Source of the DNA: Chitinophaga pinensis DSM 2588
GTDB taxonomy: Bacteria; Bacteroidota; Bacteroidia; Chitinophagales; Chitinophagaceae
DNA: 64,000 nucleotides
Direction: 5' to 3'
Assembly (NCBI RefSeq): GCF_000024005.1
Contig: NC_013132.1
Coordinates: forward strand, 806,001 to 870,000
Part shown: positions 48,864 to 58,147 of the stretch, piece after piece
How positions within the stretch are numbered: the first letter of the stretch is position 1
Layout of the letters: the number at the start of each line of letters is the position of its first letter
The notes under the pieces: generated by a model
What the model was told of the DNA's origin: nothing
Database searches by the model: none
Seen by the model: the letters and a program-made list of their open reading frames with translations, nothing else
Position numbers and translations under genes: made by a program

Positions 48864-48894
48864 CTCCTAATTCGTCATTCGTAATTCCTAATTG
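48864..48894. repeat. AT-rich AATTCCTAATT / TCATTCGTAATT repeat upstream of polA
   Basis: CTCCTAATTCGTCATTCG followed by TAATTCCTAATTG. It shares units with the tracts near 15708, 37362, 37574, 51768-51818, 62322 and 62505. It ends 14 nt before the polA start and overlaps the likely promoter region (TACTTTTG at 48897-48904). Confidence 0.6.
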
Positions 48895-48908
48895 TTTACT
48901 TTTGGCAG

Positions 48909-51728
48909 ATGCAAAAGAAATTGTTTTTACTGGATGCAATGGCGCTCATCTATCGCGCGTACTATGCATTGATCAGAAATCCACGCCTGACCAGCACCGG
49001 GAGAAATACCAACGCACAGTTCGGTTTTACCTCCACCTTGCTGGACCTCATCAATAAGGAAAAGCCAACCCACATGGCTGTGGCGTTTGACACGCATGCC
49101 CCCACCGAAAGACACACCACCTTTGTTGATTATAAGGCCAACCGTATGGATGCGCCGGAAGATATCCTCGATTCACTGGACGATATCAAACGCATCATCA
49201 AAGGCTTCAATATACCTGTTGTTGAACTGGATGGCTATGAAGCAGATGACGTGATAGGCACCCTGGCATGGCAGGCTGCTGATGCCGGTTACGACGTATA
49301 CATGGTAACCCCCGATAAAGACTATGGTCAGCTGGTAAGAAACAATGTGTTTATCTACAAACCTCCTTACATGGGCAACAAAGAAGAAATTCTTGGTCCG
49401 AAGGAAGTGTGTGAAAAATGGCAGATCACCGATGTTCACCAGGTAATAGATATCCTCGGACTGATGGGGGATGCTGTAGATAACATCCCGGGTATCCCTG
49501 GTGTGGGAGAGAAGACGGCGATGAAACTCTTGTCTCAGTATCACTCCGTAGAAGAAGTGATTGCGAATGCGGACAAGATCGGCGGAAAAATGGGAGAGAA
49601 GATCAAGGCCGGTGCAGAAAGTGCCGTTCTTTCCAAACAACTGGCCACCATCATCACAGATGTACCGGTTACTTTCCATGAAGAAGATTTCTGTATTAAA
49701 GACCCTAACAGGGAACAGCTGATAGAAGTTTTCACAGAACTGGAGTTCAAAACCCTGGGTAAACGTATTCTGGGTGATGGATTCGCAACGCCTGCTGCAG
49801 AACCGGCAACGCCTCCTAAAGTACAGCTGGATCTTTTCGGCAATGAAATACAGGGCGCCGCACCACCGGTTAGCGAAGAAGCACAGGACGTACCGCTCAG
49901 TATCATGGTGGCTGATAAGAATATCAACAACACTCCGCATAATTATATCCTGGCAGATACGCCTGAAAAAAGAGCGGAGCTCTTAGAACTCCTCCTGAAA
50001 CAACAGGAGATCTCTTTTGATACAGAAACAACCGGCACAGATGCCAATGCGGTTGACCTGGTGGGGATGAGCTTCTCCATCAAAGCAGGAGAGGGCTGGT
50101 ATATTCCCGTTCCGGCTGACAAAGCACAGGCACAAGCTATTGTAGATAGTTTCCTGCCACTGTTCAATACTACCCATATTACCCTCATTGGTCAGAATAT
50201 CAAATACGATATGATCGTGATGAAATGGTACGGGGTTGAATTCAACGGTCCTGTCTTCGATACCATGCTGGCCCACTACCTTATCGAGCCGGAAGGCCGT
50301 CGTGGTATGGACCTGCTCAGTGCACAATACCTGCAATACGAACCTGTTTCTATCGAAACCCTGATCGGTAAAAAAGGAAAAGGCCAGGGCAATATGCGGG
50401 ATGTGGAGATCGACAAGATCAAGGAATATGCAGTAGAAGATGCCGATATCACCCTGCAGCTGAAAGAGAAATTCGCTCCTTTATTGCCCCTCAAAGCGGT
50501 AGATAAAGTATTCTATGACGTGGAAAACCCACTGGTAAGAGTACTGACAGATATGGAATATGAGGGCATTGCGCTGGATATTCAGGCTTTATCCGATTAC
50601 TCCCGTGAACTTGAAACAGAGATCAAACGCGCAGAAGAAAGTGTATATACACAGGCGGGTGTCCGCTTCAACCTCGCATCTCCTAAACAACTGGGAGAGG
50701 TGCTGTTTGAAAAACTGCTGCTGGATCCTAAAGCGAAAAAGACCAAGACTGGCCAATACGCTACCGGTGAGGACGTATTGGCAAAACTGGCCAATAAACA
50801 CCAGATTGTAGAAGACATCCTGGTATTCCGCGAACTGAGCAAGCTGAAATCCACCTATGTGGATGCGTTGCCGCTGATGCTGAACAAGCGTACCAACCGT
50901 GTACACACTTCCTATAACCAGGCAGTAGCAGTAACCGGTCGTCTGAGTTCCAACAACCCGAACCTCCAGAATATTCCGATCCGTACCGACAGAGGTCGCG
51001 AAGTACGTAAGGCATTTGTTGCGAAAAATGAAGATTACGTATTGATGTCTGCGGATTACTCCCAGATCGAATTACGTATCATCGCCGCTATCAGTGGCGA
51101 CGTACACATGATCGATGCCTTCCGTCAGGGACTGGATATCCATGCTGCCACCGCGGCAAAGGTATATGGTGTTGAACTGGCTGATGTAACTGCGGATATG
51201 CGCCGGAATGCCAAGAGTGTGAACTTCGGTATCATATACGGGGTGAGCGCCTTCGGTCTGTCGGAGAACCTGGGTATTGCCAGGGGAGAAGCCAAAACAC
51301 TGATCGACAACTACTTTGCACAATACCCATCCATCAAAAAGTACATGGATGACCAGATAAAATCCGCCCAGCAGAACGGCTATGTGGAAACCTTACTGGG
51401 TCGTAAACGCTGGTTGAAAGACATTAACTCTTCCAACGCGGTGGTAAGAGGTTACGCGGAGCGTAACGCCATCAATATGCCGATACAGGGTACTGCGGCC
51501 GATATGATTAAACTGGCGATGATCTCTATCCATAAAACGCTCAAAAAAGAAAACCTCCGTTCCCGCATGATATTGCAGGTACATGACGAGTTGGTCTTTG
51601 ATGTGCATAAAGATGAAATAGAGCAGATCAAACCACTGATCCAGGATGGTATGCGCAATGCCCTGCCACTGGCGGTACCGGTAGATGTTGAAATAGGTAT
51701 TGGCGTCAACTGGTTACAGGCCCACTAA
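48909..51728 (+). CDS. polA: DNA polymerase I
   Basis: A 939-residue repair and Okazaki-fragment polymerase. The N-terminal 5'-3' exonuclease domain (1-290) has the DGYEADDVIGTLAW and GDAVDNIPGIPGVGEKTA motifs. The middle 3'-5' exonuclease domain keeps its catalytic pair in SFDTETTGTD, so proofreading is probably active. The polymerase domain (about 560-939) shows motif A (MSADYSQIELRIIAAISGD), motif B (RRNAKSVNFGIIYGVSAFGLS) and motif C (LQVHDELVFDV). A Pro/Ala-rich linker (about 295-330) joins the first two domains. Confidence 0.97.
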   Translation: MQKKLFLLDAMALIYRAYYALIRNPRLTSTGRNTNAQFGFTSTLLDLINKEKPTHMAVAFDTHAPTERHTTFVDYKANRMDAPEDILDSLDDIKRIIKGFNIPVVELDGYEADDVIGTLAWQAADAGYDVYMVTPDKDYGQLVRNNVFIYKPPYMGNKEEILGPKEVCEKWQITDVHQVIDILGLMGDAVDNIPGIPGVGEKTAMKLLSQYHSVEEVIANADKIGGKMGEKIKAGAESAVLSKQLATIITDVPVTFHEEDFCIKDPNREQLIEVFTELEFKTLGKRILGDGFATPAAEPATPPKVQLDLFGNEIQGAAPPVSEEAQDVPLSIMVADKNINNTPHNYILADTPEKRAELLELLLKQQEISFDTETTGTDANAVDLVGMSFSIKAGEGWYIPVPADKAQAQAIVDSFLPLFNTTHITLIGQNIKYDMIVMKWYGVEFNGPVFDTMLAHYLIEPEGRRGMDLLSAQYLQYEPVSIETLIGKKGKGQGNMRDVEIDKIKEYAVEDADITLQLKEKFAPLLPLKAVDKVFYDVENPLVRVLTDMEYEGIALDIQALSDYSRELETEIKRAEESVYTQAGVRFNLASPKQLGEVLFEKLLLDPKAKKTKTGQYATGEDVLAKLANKHQIVEDILVFRELSKLKSTYVDALPLMLNKRTNRVHTSYNQAVAVTGRLSSNNPNLQNIPIRTDRGREVRKAFVAKNEDYVLMSADYSQIELRIIAAISGDVHMIDAFRQGLDIHAATAAKVYGVELADVTADMRRNAKSVNFGIIYGVSAFGLSENLGIARGEAKTLIDNYFAQYPSIKKYMDDQIKSAQQNGYVETLLGRKRWLKDINSSNAVVRGYAERNAINMPIQGTAADMIKLAMISIHKTLKKENLRSRMILQVHDELVFDVHKDEIEQIKPLIQDGMRNALPLAVPVDVEIGIGVNWLQAH

Positions 51729-51767
51729 TATGAGTCTTATTACTACAATTATATAGCTGTGGAAAAG

Positions 51768-51818
51768 CAATTACGAATGATGCCGGCGGGCACTGATAGC
51801 GTCCCTCATTCGTAATTG
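51768..51818. repeat. Perfect 13-bp inverted repeat CAATTACGAATGA / TCATTCGTAATTG
   Basis: Arms 51768-51780 and 51806-51818 flank 25 nt of GC-rich sequence, 40 bp after polA. The same 13-mer TCATTCGTAATTG occurs at 15708-15720 just before ccoNO. No T-run follows, so it is not a standard terminator. Confidence 0.7.
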
Positions 51819-51961
51819 TCCCACCCACAGTACAGCCCCGGAATACATAGTAAAACTCCCTCGCAACATCATTGCAGCTACTGTATTTATCCCTGATAAT
51901 TAATATTTTTTAACCTCCTTTGCCTCTTGCGTTTTCCAAAATCGTTTACTAGCTTTCGGCC

Positions 51962-52480
51962 ATGATCCTGACCTCCCGTCTCCAATTGTTATCATGTACC
52001 CTGCAGTATTTCGAAGCGCTGTTGCAGGGCGAGGAGGTATTGAGTGAGTTACTCCACATCCGTATCCCCGAACCCTGGACCGAGTATCCGGAAATAATCC
52101 TCGTTGCTTACGATAAACTGCGTAATGACCCCTCTATGCTGGGTTGGTTTTTCTACCTCGTTATCCACAAAGAAGACAAATGCCTGATTGGTGCCGGTGG
52201 CTTTAAAGGACGCCCCGACAAAGACGGAACTGTTGAAATCGGTTATGAAATCTCTGCTCCCTACCGGGAACAAGGCTATGGTACAGAACTGACTCAGGCA
52301 CTCGTACGCTTCGCGTTCAGTCATTCCTACGTGAACAAAGTCGTTGCCCACACAGAAGAAGAATACAATGCAGCCGTCAAAGTGCTCCAGAAATCAGGGA
52401 TGCATTTTGTAGGAGAAGATCCCGAGCAACTCTGGAAATGGGAAATAACCCGCGACCAATACCAATGGCCGCAGGATTGA
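51962..52480 (+). CDS. GNAT-family N-acetyltransferase
   Basis: A 172-residue acetyltransferase of the RimJ/RimL type. It has a typical SR-L start (LTSRLQLLSCTLQYFEAL), IGAGGFKGRPDKDGTVEIGYEISAPYREQGYGTELTQAL (acetyl-CoA loop with R-x-x-G-x-G/A pattern) and a C-terminal NAAVKVLQKSGMHFVGED block. Target unknown. It has a possible promoter near 51949 (TAGCTTTC with a TTG 20 nt upstream). Codon use is normal for the window. Confidence 0.83.
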   Translation: MILTSRLQLLSCTLQYFEALLQGEEVLSELLHIRIPEPWTEYPEIILVAYDKLRNDPSMLGWFFYLVIHKEDKCLIGAGGFKGRPDKDGTVEIGYEISAPYREQGYGTELTQALVRFAFSHSYVNKVVAHTEEEYNAAVKVLQKSGMHFVGEDPEQLWKWEITRDQYQWPQD

Positions 52481-52601
52481 GATTCCAGCCACCTGCAATC
52501 TATTGCATCCCCCATTCATCAATCTTTAGTCTTTAAAAATGACCGTTTTAGCTTAGATTCGACCTCTTTATTTTACAACAAAAGCTAAAACACCATTAAG
52601 A

Positions 52602-53738
52602 ATGAAGAAATGGGCGCTATGCCTTGCCGTTTTCTGTTCTACAGCGGCGATTGCACAAACAACCAATAAAGAAGGCAGTAATTACAAATTCACTGTTGTG
52701 AAGAACCTGGACGCAGGTGATGTTGAAAACCAGGGTAACACAGGTACCTGCTGGTCTTTCTCCGGTCTTTCTTTCTTCCAGGCAGAAGCTCTCCGCAATG
52801 GCAAGGGTAAAGATGTCAACCTGAGTGAAATGTTCGTTGTTAGGAGAATGTACCCGCTGAAGGCAGCGAATTATGTGCGTATGCATGGTAAAGCCAACTT
52901 CGGAGAAGGTGGTGGTTTCCCGGATGACCTGCTGTGTCTCCGTCAGTATGGTCTGGTACCTCAGAGCGTATATGATGGCAACCGCGTAAAAACATACAAT
53001 CATGCCGAAATGACAGCGCTGCTGGAAGGTGTGGTGAAAAAAATCGGTGCTACCGAAACGACCATCAACCCAAACTGGAACAAAGCTGTTGACGGTGTCC
53101 TGAATGCTTACATCGGCGACGCTCCTGAAAAATTCGAATACAACGGTAAATCTTATACCTCCAGGACTTTCGCAAAAGACCTGGGTCTGGATGCAGATGA
53201 CTATGTAATGGTCACCTCCTTCACACACCACCCATACTATGAACAGTTCGTGCTGGAAGTACCAGACAACTGGAACTGGGATAAAATGTACAACGTTACT
53301 TTAAACGACCTGACTACCATTGCAGAAAACGCAATCCAGAATGGTTATACTATCGCCTGGGCTGCTGACGTAAGCGAAAAAGGTTTCAACTTTGCACAGG
53401 GTCTGGCAATCGTTCCGGATGTTGCTGCCCTGACACCTGATCAGCTGCAGAAAGCATTCACCGAGCCGGTAAAAGAACTGACCATCACTCCTGAACTGCG
53501 TCAGCAGGCTTTCGACAACTACGAAACACAGGATGATCACGGTATGCACATCGTAGGTATGGCGAAAGACCAGAATGGTAAAGTATTCTTCCGTGTGAAA
53601 AACTCATGGGGTACTGCCAATCCAGGTAACGGTTACTTCTACGCTTCTGAGCCTTACTTTGCGTACAAAACCACCAGCATCATGGTGAACAAAAAGGCAA
53701 TCCCCGCCGATATAGCAAAGAAACTGGGTATCAAATAA
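52602..53738 (+). CDS. Secreted C1B cysteine peptidase (bleomycin hydrolase-like)
   Basis: A 378-residue papain-fold aminopeptidase with signal peptide (MKKWALCLAVFCSTAAIAQ). The active-site Cys is in QGNTGTCWSFSGLSF, the His in DDHGMHIVGMA and the Asn in FRVKNSWGT; all three are present. Family members are PepC/bleomycin hydrolase, normally intracellular, but Bacteroidota have exported versions like this one. It ends before a strong terminator. Confidence 0.9.
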   Translation: MKKWALCLAVFCSTAAIAQTTNKEGSNYKFTVVKNLDAGDVENQGNTGTCWSFSGLSFFQAEALRNGKGKDVNLSEMFVVRRMYPLKAANYVRMHGKANFGEGGGFPDDLLCLRQYGLVPQSVYDGNRVKTYNHAEMTALLEGVVKKIGATETTINPNWNKAVDGVLNAYIGDAPEKFEYNGKSYTSRTFAKDLGLDADDYVMVTSFTHHPYYEQFVLEVPDNWNWDKMYNVTLNDLTTIAENAIQNGYTIAWAADVSEKGFNFAQGLAIVPDVAALTPDQLQKAFTEPVKELTITPELRQQAFDNYETQDDHGMHIVGMAKDQNGKVFFRVKNSWGTANPGNGYFYASEPYFAYKTTSIMVNKKAIPADIAKKLGIK

Positions 53739-53789
53739 ACACTGGTACTTCAAGATAAGCTGATGCTCTTAACAAGCGTGTTCAACAAA

Positions 53790-53829
53790 ATAAAGGAGGC
53801 GGTCTGTAAAAGACCGCCTCCTTTATTTT
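53790..53829. terminator. Bidirectional terminator between C1B peptidase and pectate lyase genes
   Basis: AAAGGAGGCGGTCT (53792-53805) and AGACCGCCTCCTTT (53811-53824) form a perfect 14-bp stem with a 5-nt loop and flanking A and T runs. Confidence 0.92.
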
Positions 53830-54529
53830 AATAAGTCGATACCTGTGAGGCACTGGGTACTTCCCAGAGTTTAGTCACACCGGATGTCGTCATATTCCTG
53901 TAACGCACTTTCAGGTTCTTGCTCTCGGTACGTACGATATTGGTACCGCCGGAGAAAGTACCTCCATTGATCGTAACCGTTACATTATATTGTCCGCTGC
54001 CATTCGTGCGTAATACCTTACCAAAAGTCGTCACCCTGAAGTTGTTGATGTTAATTGTGCCATCTGCATTTATCTGCAACACCTTATCGTATGCATTCTT
54101 CGCAATACAGTTGTTCAGCGTAACCGTTCCTTTTGACTTCAGCGTCATGGCATCTTCTCCTACATCTATCCATTCTACGTTATCCAGCGTTGCATTACCA
54201 TATACATGCACCCCATCGCAACCAGGAGCACCGATCTTTACATTCTTCAATGTTGCGCCATTCTCCAGTCTGAAGATAGGTTTCTGATTTTCTGCCTGAC
54301 TACCATCGCCAAGACCCTGCGCAATAATAGTGTTACCCTTGCCGTCATAGGTTTCTCCTGCTTTTACAATAATGGTTTGTGTAATCGTTACGTTGGCCAT
54401 TGCACCAACACCCACTGCCGCAATTACATCGGGAGTAATGTTTGCTACATCGGAGGCGTGTTCCTTTTTACAGCCCATAGCAAGAACGCCGGCTAACATA
54501 GCCGACAATAAAATCTGATTTGTTTTCAT
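53828..54529 (-). CDS. Pectate lyase lipoprotein (PL3-like)
   Basis: A 233-residue exported parallel beta-helix protein. Lipobox Cys (GVLAMGCKK) anchors it to the membrane, probably at the cell surface. The body matches PL3-type pectate lyases: GETYDGKGNTI, a run of short repeats (CDGVHVYGNATLDNVEWIDVGEDAMTLK) and the IAKNAYDKVLQINADG and FGKVLRTNG segments; Lys/Arg catalytic residues in this family fall in these parts. It cleaves polygalacturonate by beta-elimination. No other polysaccharide-utilisation genes are next to it. Confidence 0.85.
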   Translation of the reverse strand: MKTNQILLSAMLAGVLAMGCKKEHASDVANITPDVIAAVGVGAMANVTITQTIIVKAGETYDGKGNTIIAQGLGDGSQAENQKPIFRLENGATLKNVKIGAPGCDGVHVYGNATLDNVEWIDVGEDAMTLKSKGTVTLNNCIAKNAYDKVLQINADGTININNFRVTTFGKVLRTNGSGQYNVTVTINGGTFSGGTNIVRTESKNLKVRYRNMTTSGVTKLWEVPSASQVSTY

Positions 54530-55069
54530 GTCAGTAGAATTTATAAATGATCAATAATTCATACAGTGGAATAGCAGGCATGACGATGCCGGTACCATAT
54601 AGGTTCAGTTTTAAAACAGCAATGATTGAAATGGAAAAAGGGCTAATTAAGCTGGGCTTTCATCAGGGTTGAACTATCGTATTATTGTTCGCTTTTGATT
54701 CAGATCCGTGTTCGATAAGGTTGCTACAGGTTGATGATCGAAATTATCTAAAAACAACACATAACAGCATAATCAAGGGGTATATTTTTACGCAAACGAT
54801 GCCGAGAACGATTCCGTAAAAAAGAATATTTGATTTAGTCAACTACCTGCCTTTGGGGGATGCTTTTTGATGCGTTTTTCTGGTCAAAAAGACGCTGGGA
54901 ACAGGAAAATTTTATTGTTGGAGAGGGGGAGGTTTATTCAGCATAAAAATCACGGGGGTGCAGTGTCTGATTTTTATTGACTAAAGCAAGCACTTTAGTT
55001 GACATAGTCATATTTAAGAGACCAAAACCACAACTATAAAGGAAATCCCCAATTCCCTGTCTTTAGGTT
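54530..55069. other. 540-bp noncoding region upstream of the pectate lyase gene
   Basis: No ORF of useful size on either strand. The region contains a 10-bp near-direct repeat AACGATGCCG (54795-54804) and AACGATTCCG (54807-54816), spaced 12 bp, and a small dyad CTTTAGT near 54981-55001. It is unusually long for this compact window and probably holds the promoter of the pectate lyase gene. Confidence 0.5.
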
Positions 55070-55417
55070 TTATTTCCCTTCTATGCGTTGCGCTTCCTGG
55101 TAAGTACCTAATCTGAGCTTCACAGGAACCTGTGTTTGCTTCTCCCAGTTCCATTCTTTTTTGCAGAAAAAACCAAAATGTTGATCATAATAATCATTTG
55201 GTTTCAGGGGAGAATTTACCCTTGGGTTTGCACTATGCTGAGGCAACTGAAAAGAGGAAAAATAAAGCGGCGCCGCTACCGTTGTTTTACTTTCCGGCAT
55301 CCATTTACTTGACTTGGTCAAAGGATAAAGTGGTCCCACTATCAATTTGGTCTGCCCGGATACTTGTGTAAGGCAACCAATCAACAATAATCCCGCTATG
55401 GTCGTAATTCTTCTCAT
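55070..55417 (-). CDS. Small secreted protein of unknown function
   Basis: A 115-residue protein with a signal peptide (MRRITTIAGLLLIGCLTQVSG); Cys15 lies inside the hydrophobic core, so a lipoprotein is possible but not certain. The mature part is rich in Lys, Pro, Tyr and Trp (FGFFCKKEWNWEKQTQVPVKLRLGTYQEAQRIEG). The C-terminal segment could be a short soluble beta domain. Family not recognised. It lies 21 bp after the Sua5/YciO gene on the minus strand. Confidence 0.5.
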   Translation of the reverse strand: MRRITTIAGLLLIGCLTQVSGQTKLIVGPLYPLTKSSKWMPESKTTVAAPLYFSSFQLPQHSANPRVNSPLKPNDYYDQHFGFFCKKEWNWEKQTQVPVKLRLGTYQEAQRIEGK

Positions 55418-55438
55418 CTTTATTTCATTTTATTGATC

Positions 55439-56056
55439 TTATACTAATTCTTCCCAGCTACCTGCACCTTCTCTGATCAGTTCCGGTTCGTCGCCGGTAC
55501 AATCTACCACGGTAGAGAAGGTCATACCACCGATTCCGCCATCCACCACGATGTCTACAATACTACCAAATTTCTCGTGTATGATCTCGGGATCAGTATA
55601 TTCCTCTACGTACGTTTCTATCGGAAGAGACGTACTCAGGATCGGATTACCGAGTTCTTTTACAATTGCACGGCTGATATTATTATCGGGTACACGTATA
55701 CCAACAGTGTCCTTTTTCTGCTTCAGCAAACGGGGTACTGCCCGGCTGGCCGACAGGATAAATGTATATGGTCCCGGCAACGCTTTCTTCAGCATCCTGA
55801 AAGTGGGGGTGTCCACACTTTTAGCATAATCTGATAAATGACTGAGGTCATAACATATAAAAGAGAACTGGGCTTTGGCGGGGTTGATATGTTTAATACG
55901 ACAGATTCTTTCTACTGCCTTCGGCTGACAGATATCACACCCCATACCATACACGGTATCGGTTGGATATATGATCACGCCTCCGTCTTTCAGACACTCT
56001 ACGATCGTCTTCAGATGACGGGGATTCGGATTGTCCGGATGTACTGTTAAGAGCAT
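55439..56056 (-). CDS. Sua5/YciO/YrdC-family L-threonylcarbamoyladenylate synthase-like protein
   Basis: A 205-residue YrdC-domain protein. The conserved N-terminal block GGVIIYPTDTVYGMGCD is followed by the KR-type stretch CRIKHINPAKAQFSFICYDL, GPYTFILSASRAVPRL and VGIRVPDN. The residues differ from canonical TsaC/Sua5 (KxRPxxxP) and fit the YciO branch better. True Sua5/TsaC make the t6A precursor of tRNA; YciO shows weak activity, so tRNA modification is likely but not certain. Confidence 0.82.
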   Translation of the reverse strand: MLLTVHPDNPNPRHLKTIVECLKDGGVIIYPTDTVYGMGCDICQPKAVERICRIKHINPAKAQFSFICYDLSHLSDYAKSVDTPTFRMLKKALPGPYTFILSASRAVPRLLKQKKDTVGIRVPDNNISRAIVKELGNPILSTSLPIETYVEEYTDPEIIHEKFGSIVDIVVDGGIGGMTFSTVVDCTGDEPELIREGAGSWEELV

Positions 56057-56167
56057 ATTACAAATTTACAAAACTACTGCCGGAAGCAGCCCCAATTTCC
56101 AGGCCAACACCTGTTGCACATTAAATAATCTTACTATCTTTCCGGCCAATTTGAAAAACCAATCCGG

Positions 56168-56881
56168 ATGAATACAAAAGGGATTGTTCCGAGAACATGG
56201 AGAAGGGTCAAGAAGATCGCACTTATTCTGTTTATAGCACAATTTGTCTACATCATTATTCTGAAGTGGATTAATCCTCCCATCACCCTGACCATGATAT
56301 CTAGCTGGTTTAGTCTGATAGGTACCGATAAACACTTTCATAAAACCTGGGTGAATTACGACGAGATATCCCAACATGCCAAACTGGCGGTACTGGCCAG
56401 TGAGGATCAGCTGTTCCCCGATCACAATGGTTTTGACTTCAAGTCCATCGAAAAGGCCATGAAGCACAACCAGAAAAGCAAGAAAATAAGAGGCGCCAGC
56501 ACCATCAGCCAACAGGTCGCTAAAAACGTTTTCCTCTGGCAGGGGCGTAGCTGGATACGTAAAGGACTTGAAGTATACTTCACCTTTATGATCGAAAAAA
56601 TATGGGGGAAAGAACGCATTCTCGAGATGTATCTGAATGTGGCCCAGATGGGAGATGGGATCTTTGGGGTAGAAGCTGCCGCCCAGCAGTATTATCATAA
56701 AGGAGCCGCCAGCCTGAATCGTGAACAGGCCGCTATGATCGCTGCCTGTCTGCCTAATCCGGTGAAATACACCGTTATACCTCCGGCACGGGTCACTTCC
56801 TTCCGCCAGCGTAAGATATTACAACAAATGCGTTTTATCGCGCCTGACCCGGATATCTCCGAACTGGTCAGCAGCAAATAA
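56168..56881 (+). CDS. mtgA: Monofunctional peptidoglycan glycosyltransferase (MtgA)
   Basis: A 237-residue membrane-bound glycosyltransferase of the GT51 family. One N-terminal helix (about 15-33) is followed by the catalytic domain: SEDQLFPDHNGFD with the catalytic Glu, GASTISQQVAKNVFLW, and ERILEMYLNVAQMGDGIFGVEAAAQQYY. There is no transpeptidase domain, which marks MtgA. It polymerises lipid II into glycan strands. A terminator follows. Confidence 0.94.
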   Translation: MNTKGIVPRTWRRVKKIALILFIAQFVYIIILKWINPPITLTMISSWFSLIGTDKHFHKTWVNYDEISQHAKLAVLASEDQLFPDHNGFDFKSIEKAMKHNQKSKKIRGASTISQQVAKNVFLWQGRSWIRKGLEVYFTFMIEKIWGKERILEMYLNVAQMGDGIFGVEAAAQQYYHKGAASLNREQAAMIAACLPNPVKYTVIPPARVTSFRQRKILQQMRFIAPDPDISELVSSK

Positions 56882-56904
56882 AACACGCATAGTCAACGAT
56901 ATAA

Positions 56905-56943
56905 CAAAAAAGCGTCCGCCACAGGCAAGACGCTTTTTTTTTA
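56905..56943. terminator. Bidirectional terminator between mtgA and the NadR-like kinase gene
   Basis: AAAAAAGCGTC and GACGCTTTTTTT form a short GC-rich stem around a 12-nt loop, with A-run and T-run on the two sides. Confidence 0.85.
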
Positions 56944-56962
56944 TTGCTTTCAGCTCCGTCCG

Positions 56963-57478
56963 TTATAACAGCTTATCAACTGCTGCTATCGCCGAAGCAA
57001 TTCTTTTTTCAAAACTTCCCCTGATCTCCACCCAGGGTACGCCCGATTCCATCACCAGCTCCCGGTAAACATTGTAAAAATATTCCCGCATAGCCGGGTC
57101 AGGATGCTCGCGCTGAGGATCTTCCTCCCAGGGGATATCGATATACGTCAGTAGATACAGATCATACCTCCTGTCCCTGATCGCCTGCAGGATCTCCGGG
57201 TCACAATTGCCATACTTATGCTCACTCCATACCTTAATGACATGCAGATCCGTATCACAGATCAGCAGGCGATTGGCCCGGGCAGCCAGTTGATCTTCCT
57301 GTGCAAGTTGCCCTTTTGCCATACTAAGGAGGTCAGATTGTTCATAAGGCCGGGGCAATGTTTCCAGGTATTGTCGCGCATACTCAGGCACCCACATAGT
57401 TTGATAATGCGCCGCCAGCTGCTCGCTCAATGAACTCTTCCCGGTAGACTCCGGCCCTATGACAACTACTTTCAACAT
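56963..57478 (-). CDS. NadR-like nicotinamide riboside kinase (AAA-type ATPase)
   Basis: A 171-residue P-loop kinase with Walker A GPESTGKSSL (8-17), the VPEYARQYL segment that shapes the nicotinamide riboside site in NadR, and DTDLHVIKVWSEHKYG. It corresponds to the kinase domain of NadR without the adenylyltransferase or DNA-binding parts. Its neighbour pnuC, 14 bp upstream on the same strand, imports nicotinamide riboside; phosphorylation traps it for NAD synthesis. This pairing supports the assignment. Confidence 0.85.
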   Translation of the reverse strand: MLKVVVIGPESTGKSSLSEQLAAHYQTMWVPEYARQYLETLPRPYEQSDLLSMAKGQLAQEDQLAARANRLLICDTDLHVIKVWSEHKYGNCDPEILQAIRDRRYDLYLLTYIDIPWEEDPQREHPDPAMREYFYNVYRELVMESGVPWVEIRGSFEKRIASAIAAVDKLL

Positions 57479-57492
57479 ATAATATAATAATA

Positions 57493-58128
57493 TTACTTGG
57501 CCAGTCCGGGTGCATTTTGTTCACGCCATATCTTTCTCCAGCTGAAATATCCCATTACCGCCACAATGAACAGGAATATGGTCAGCACCGCCGTCGGTAG
57601 CAGGTGCTTATGAAATAACAGCGGTACCGCTACCAGGTTGGACACATTCAATACCACCCAGTTCTCGATCTTCCTTTTCGCCAGTAACCACATACCGGCA
57701 CAAGCTGTTGCAGATACAAATGCGTCTATTACCGGAACATCTGAATTGGAATAGTTCCTGAGCAGATACCCGAATAAGGCCCAGCCAATTAAGGTAATAC
57801 CGCCTGTTACCATCCATTCACTCCGGGTAGCCCAGCCGACAGGTGTTTCCGGTTCGCTTGCACTCTTCCTGGCCCAATGGTACCACCCGTATACACTCAT
57901 GATAAAATAGTAGACGTTCAGCGTTGCCTCGGCATACAGCTTAAACTGCTCCCTTGACAACAGGTAAGCATAGATTCCCGTGCTCACCAGTCCTGTAGGA
58001 TACAGCCAGATGCTGTTCTGCTTACTGCATATCACACTGATCGCGCCAAACAAAGCCGCTATGATTTCCAGCCAGCTCATTTGGTGTACGCCTGCCAGCA
58101 ATCCCTGATATAGTGCGTCAAAATTCAT
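57493..58128 (-). CDS. pnuC: PnuC-family nicotinamide riboside transporter
   Basis: A 211-residue PnuC-type membrane transporter with about seven helices. Recognisable segments: the N-terminal WLEIIAALFGAISVICSKQNSIWLYPTGLVSTGIY, then YAEATLNVYYFIMSVYGWYHW with the conserved W..W pair that lines the substrate path. It works by facilitated diffusion with metabolic trapping by the adjacent kinase. No riboswitch was seen upstream. Confidence 0.9.
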   Translation of the reverse strand: MNFDALYQGLLAGVHQMSWLEIIAALFGAISVICSKQNSIWLYPTGLVSTGIYAYLLSREQFKLYAEATLNVYYFIMSVYGWYHWARKSASEPETPVGWATRSEWMVTGGITLIGWALFGYLLRNYSNSDVPVIDAFVSATACAGMWLLAKRKIENWVVLNVSNLVAVPLLFHKHLLPTAVLTIFLFIVAVMGYFSWRKIWREQNAPGLAK

Positions 58129-58147
58129 CCTGCTAAGTTATATGGCA

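Noticed and set aside
52159..52169. Perfect TTATCCACA DnaA box
   Set aside because: Lies inside the GNAT coding sequence and encodes part of VIHKED; one exact match is expected by chance in a window this size.
54795..54816. LacI-type operator upstream of pectate lyase
   Set aside because: AACGAT units form a direct repeat, not the palindrome expected for LacI-type operators, and the site is about 265 bp from the start codon. Left only as a weak observation.
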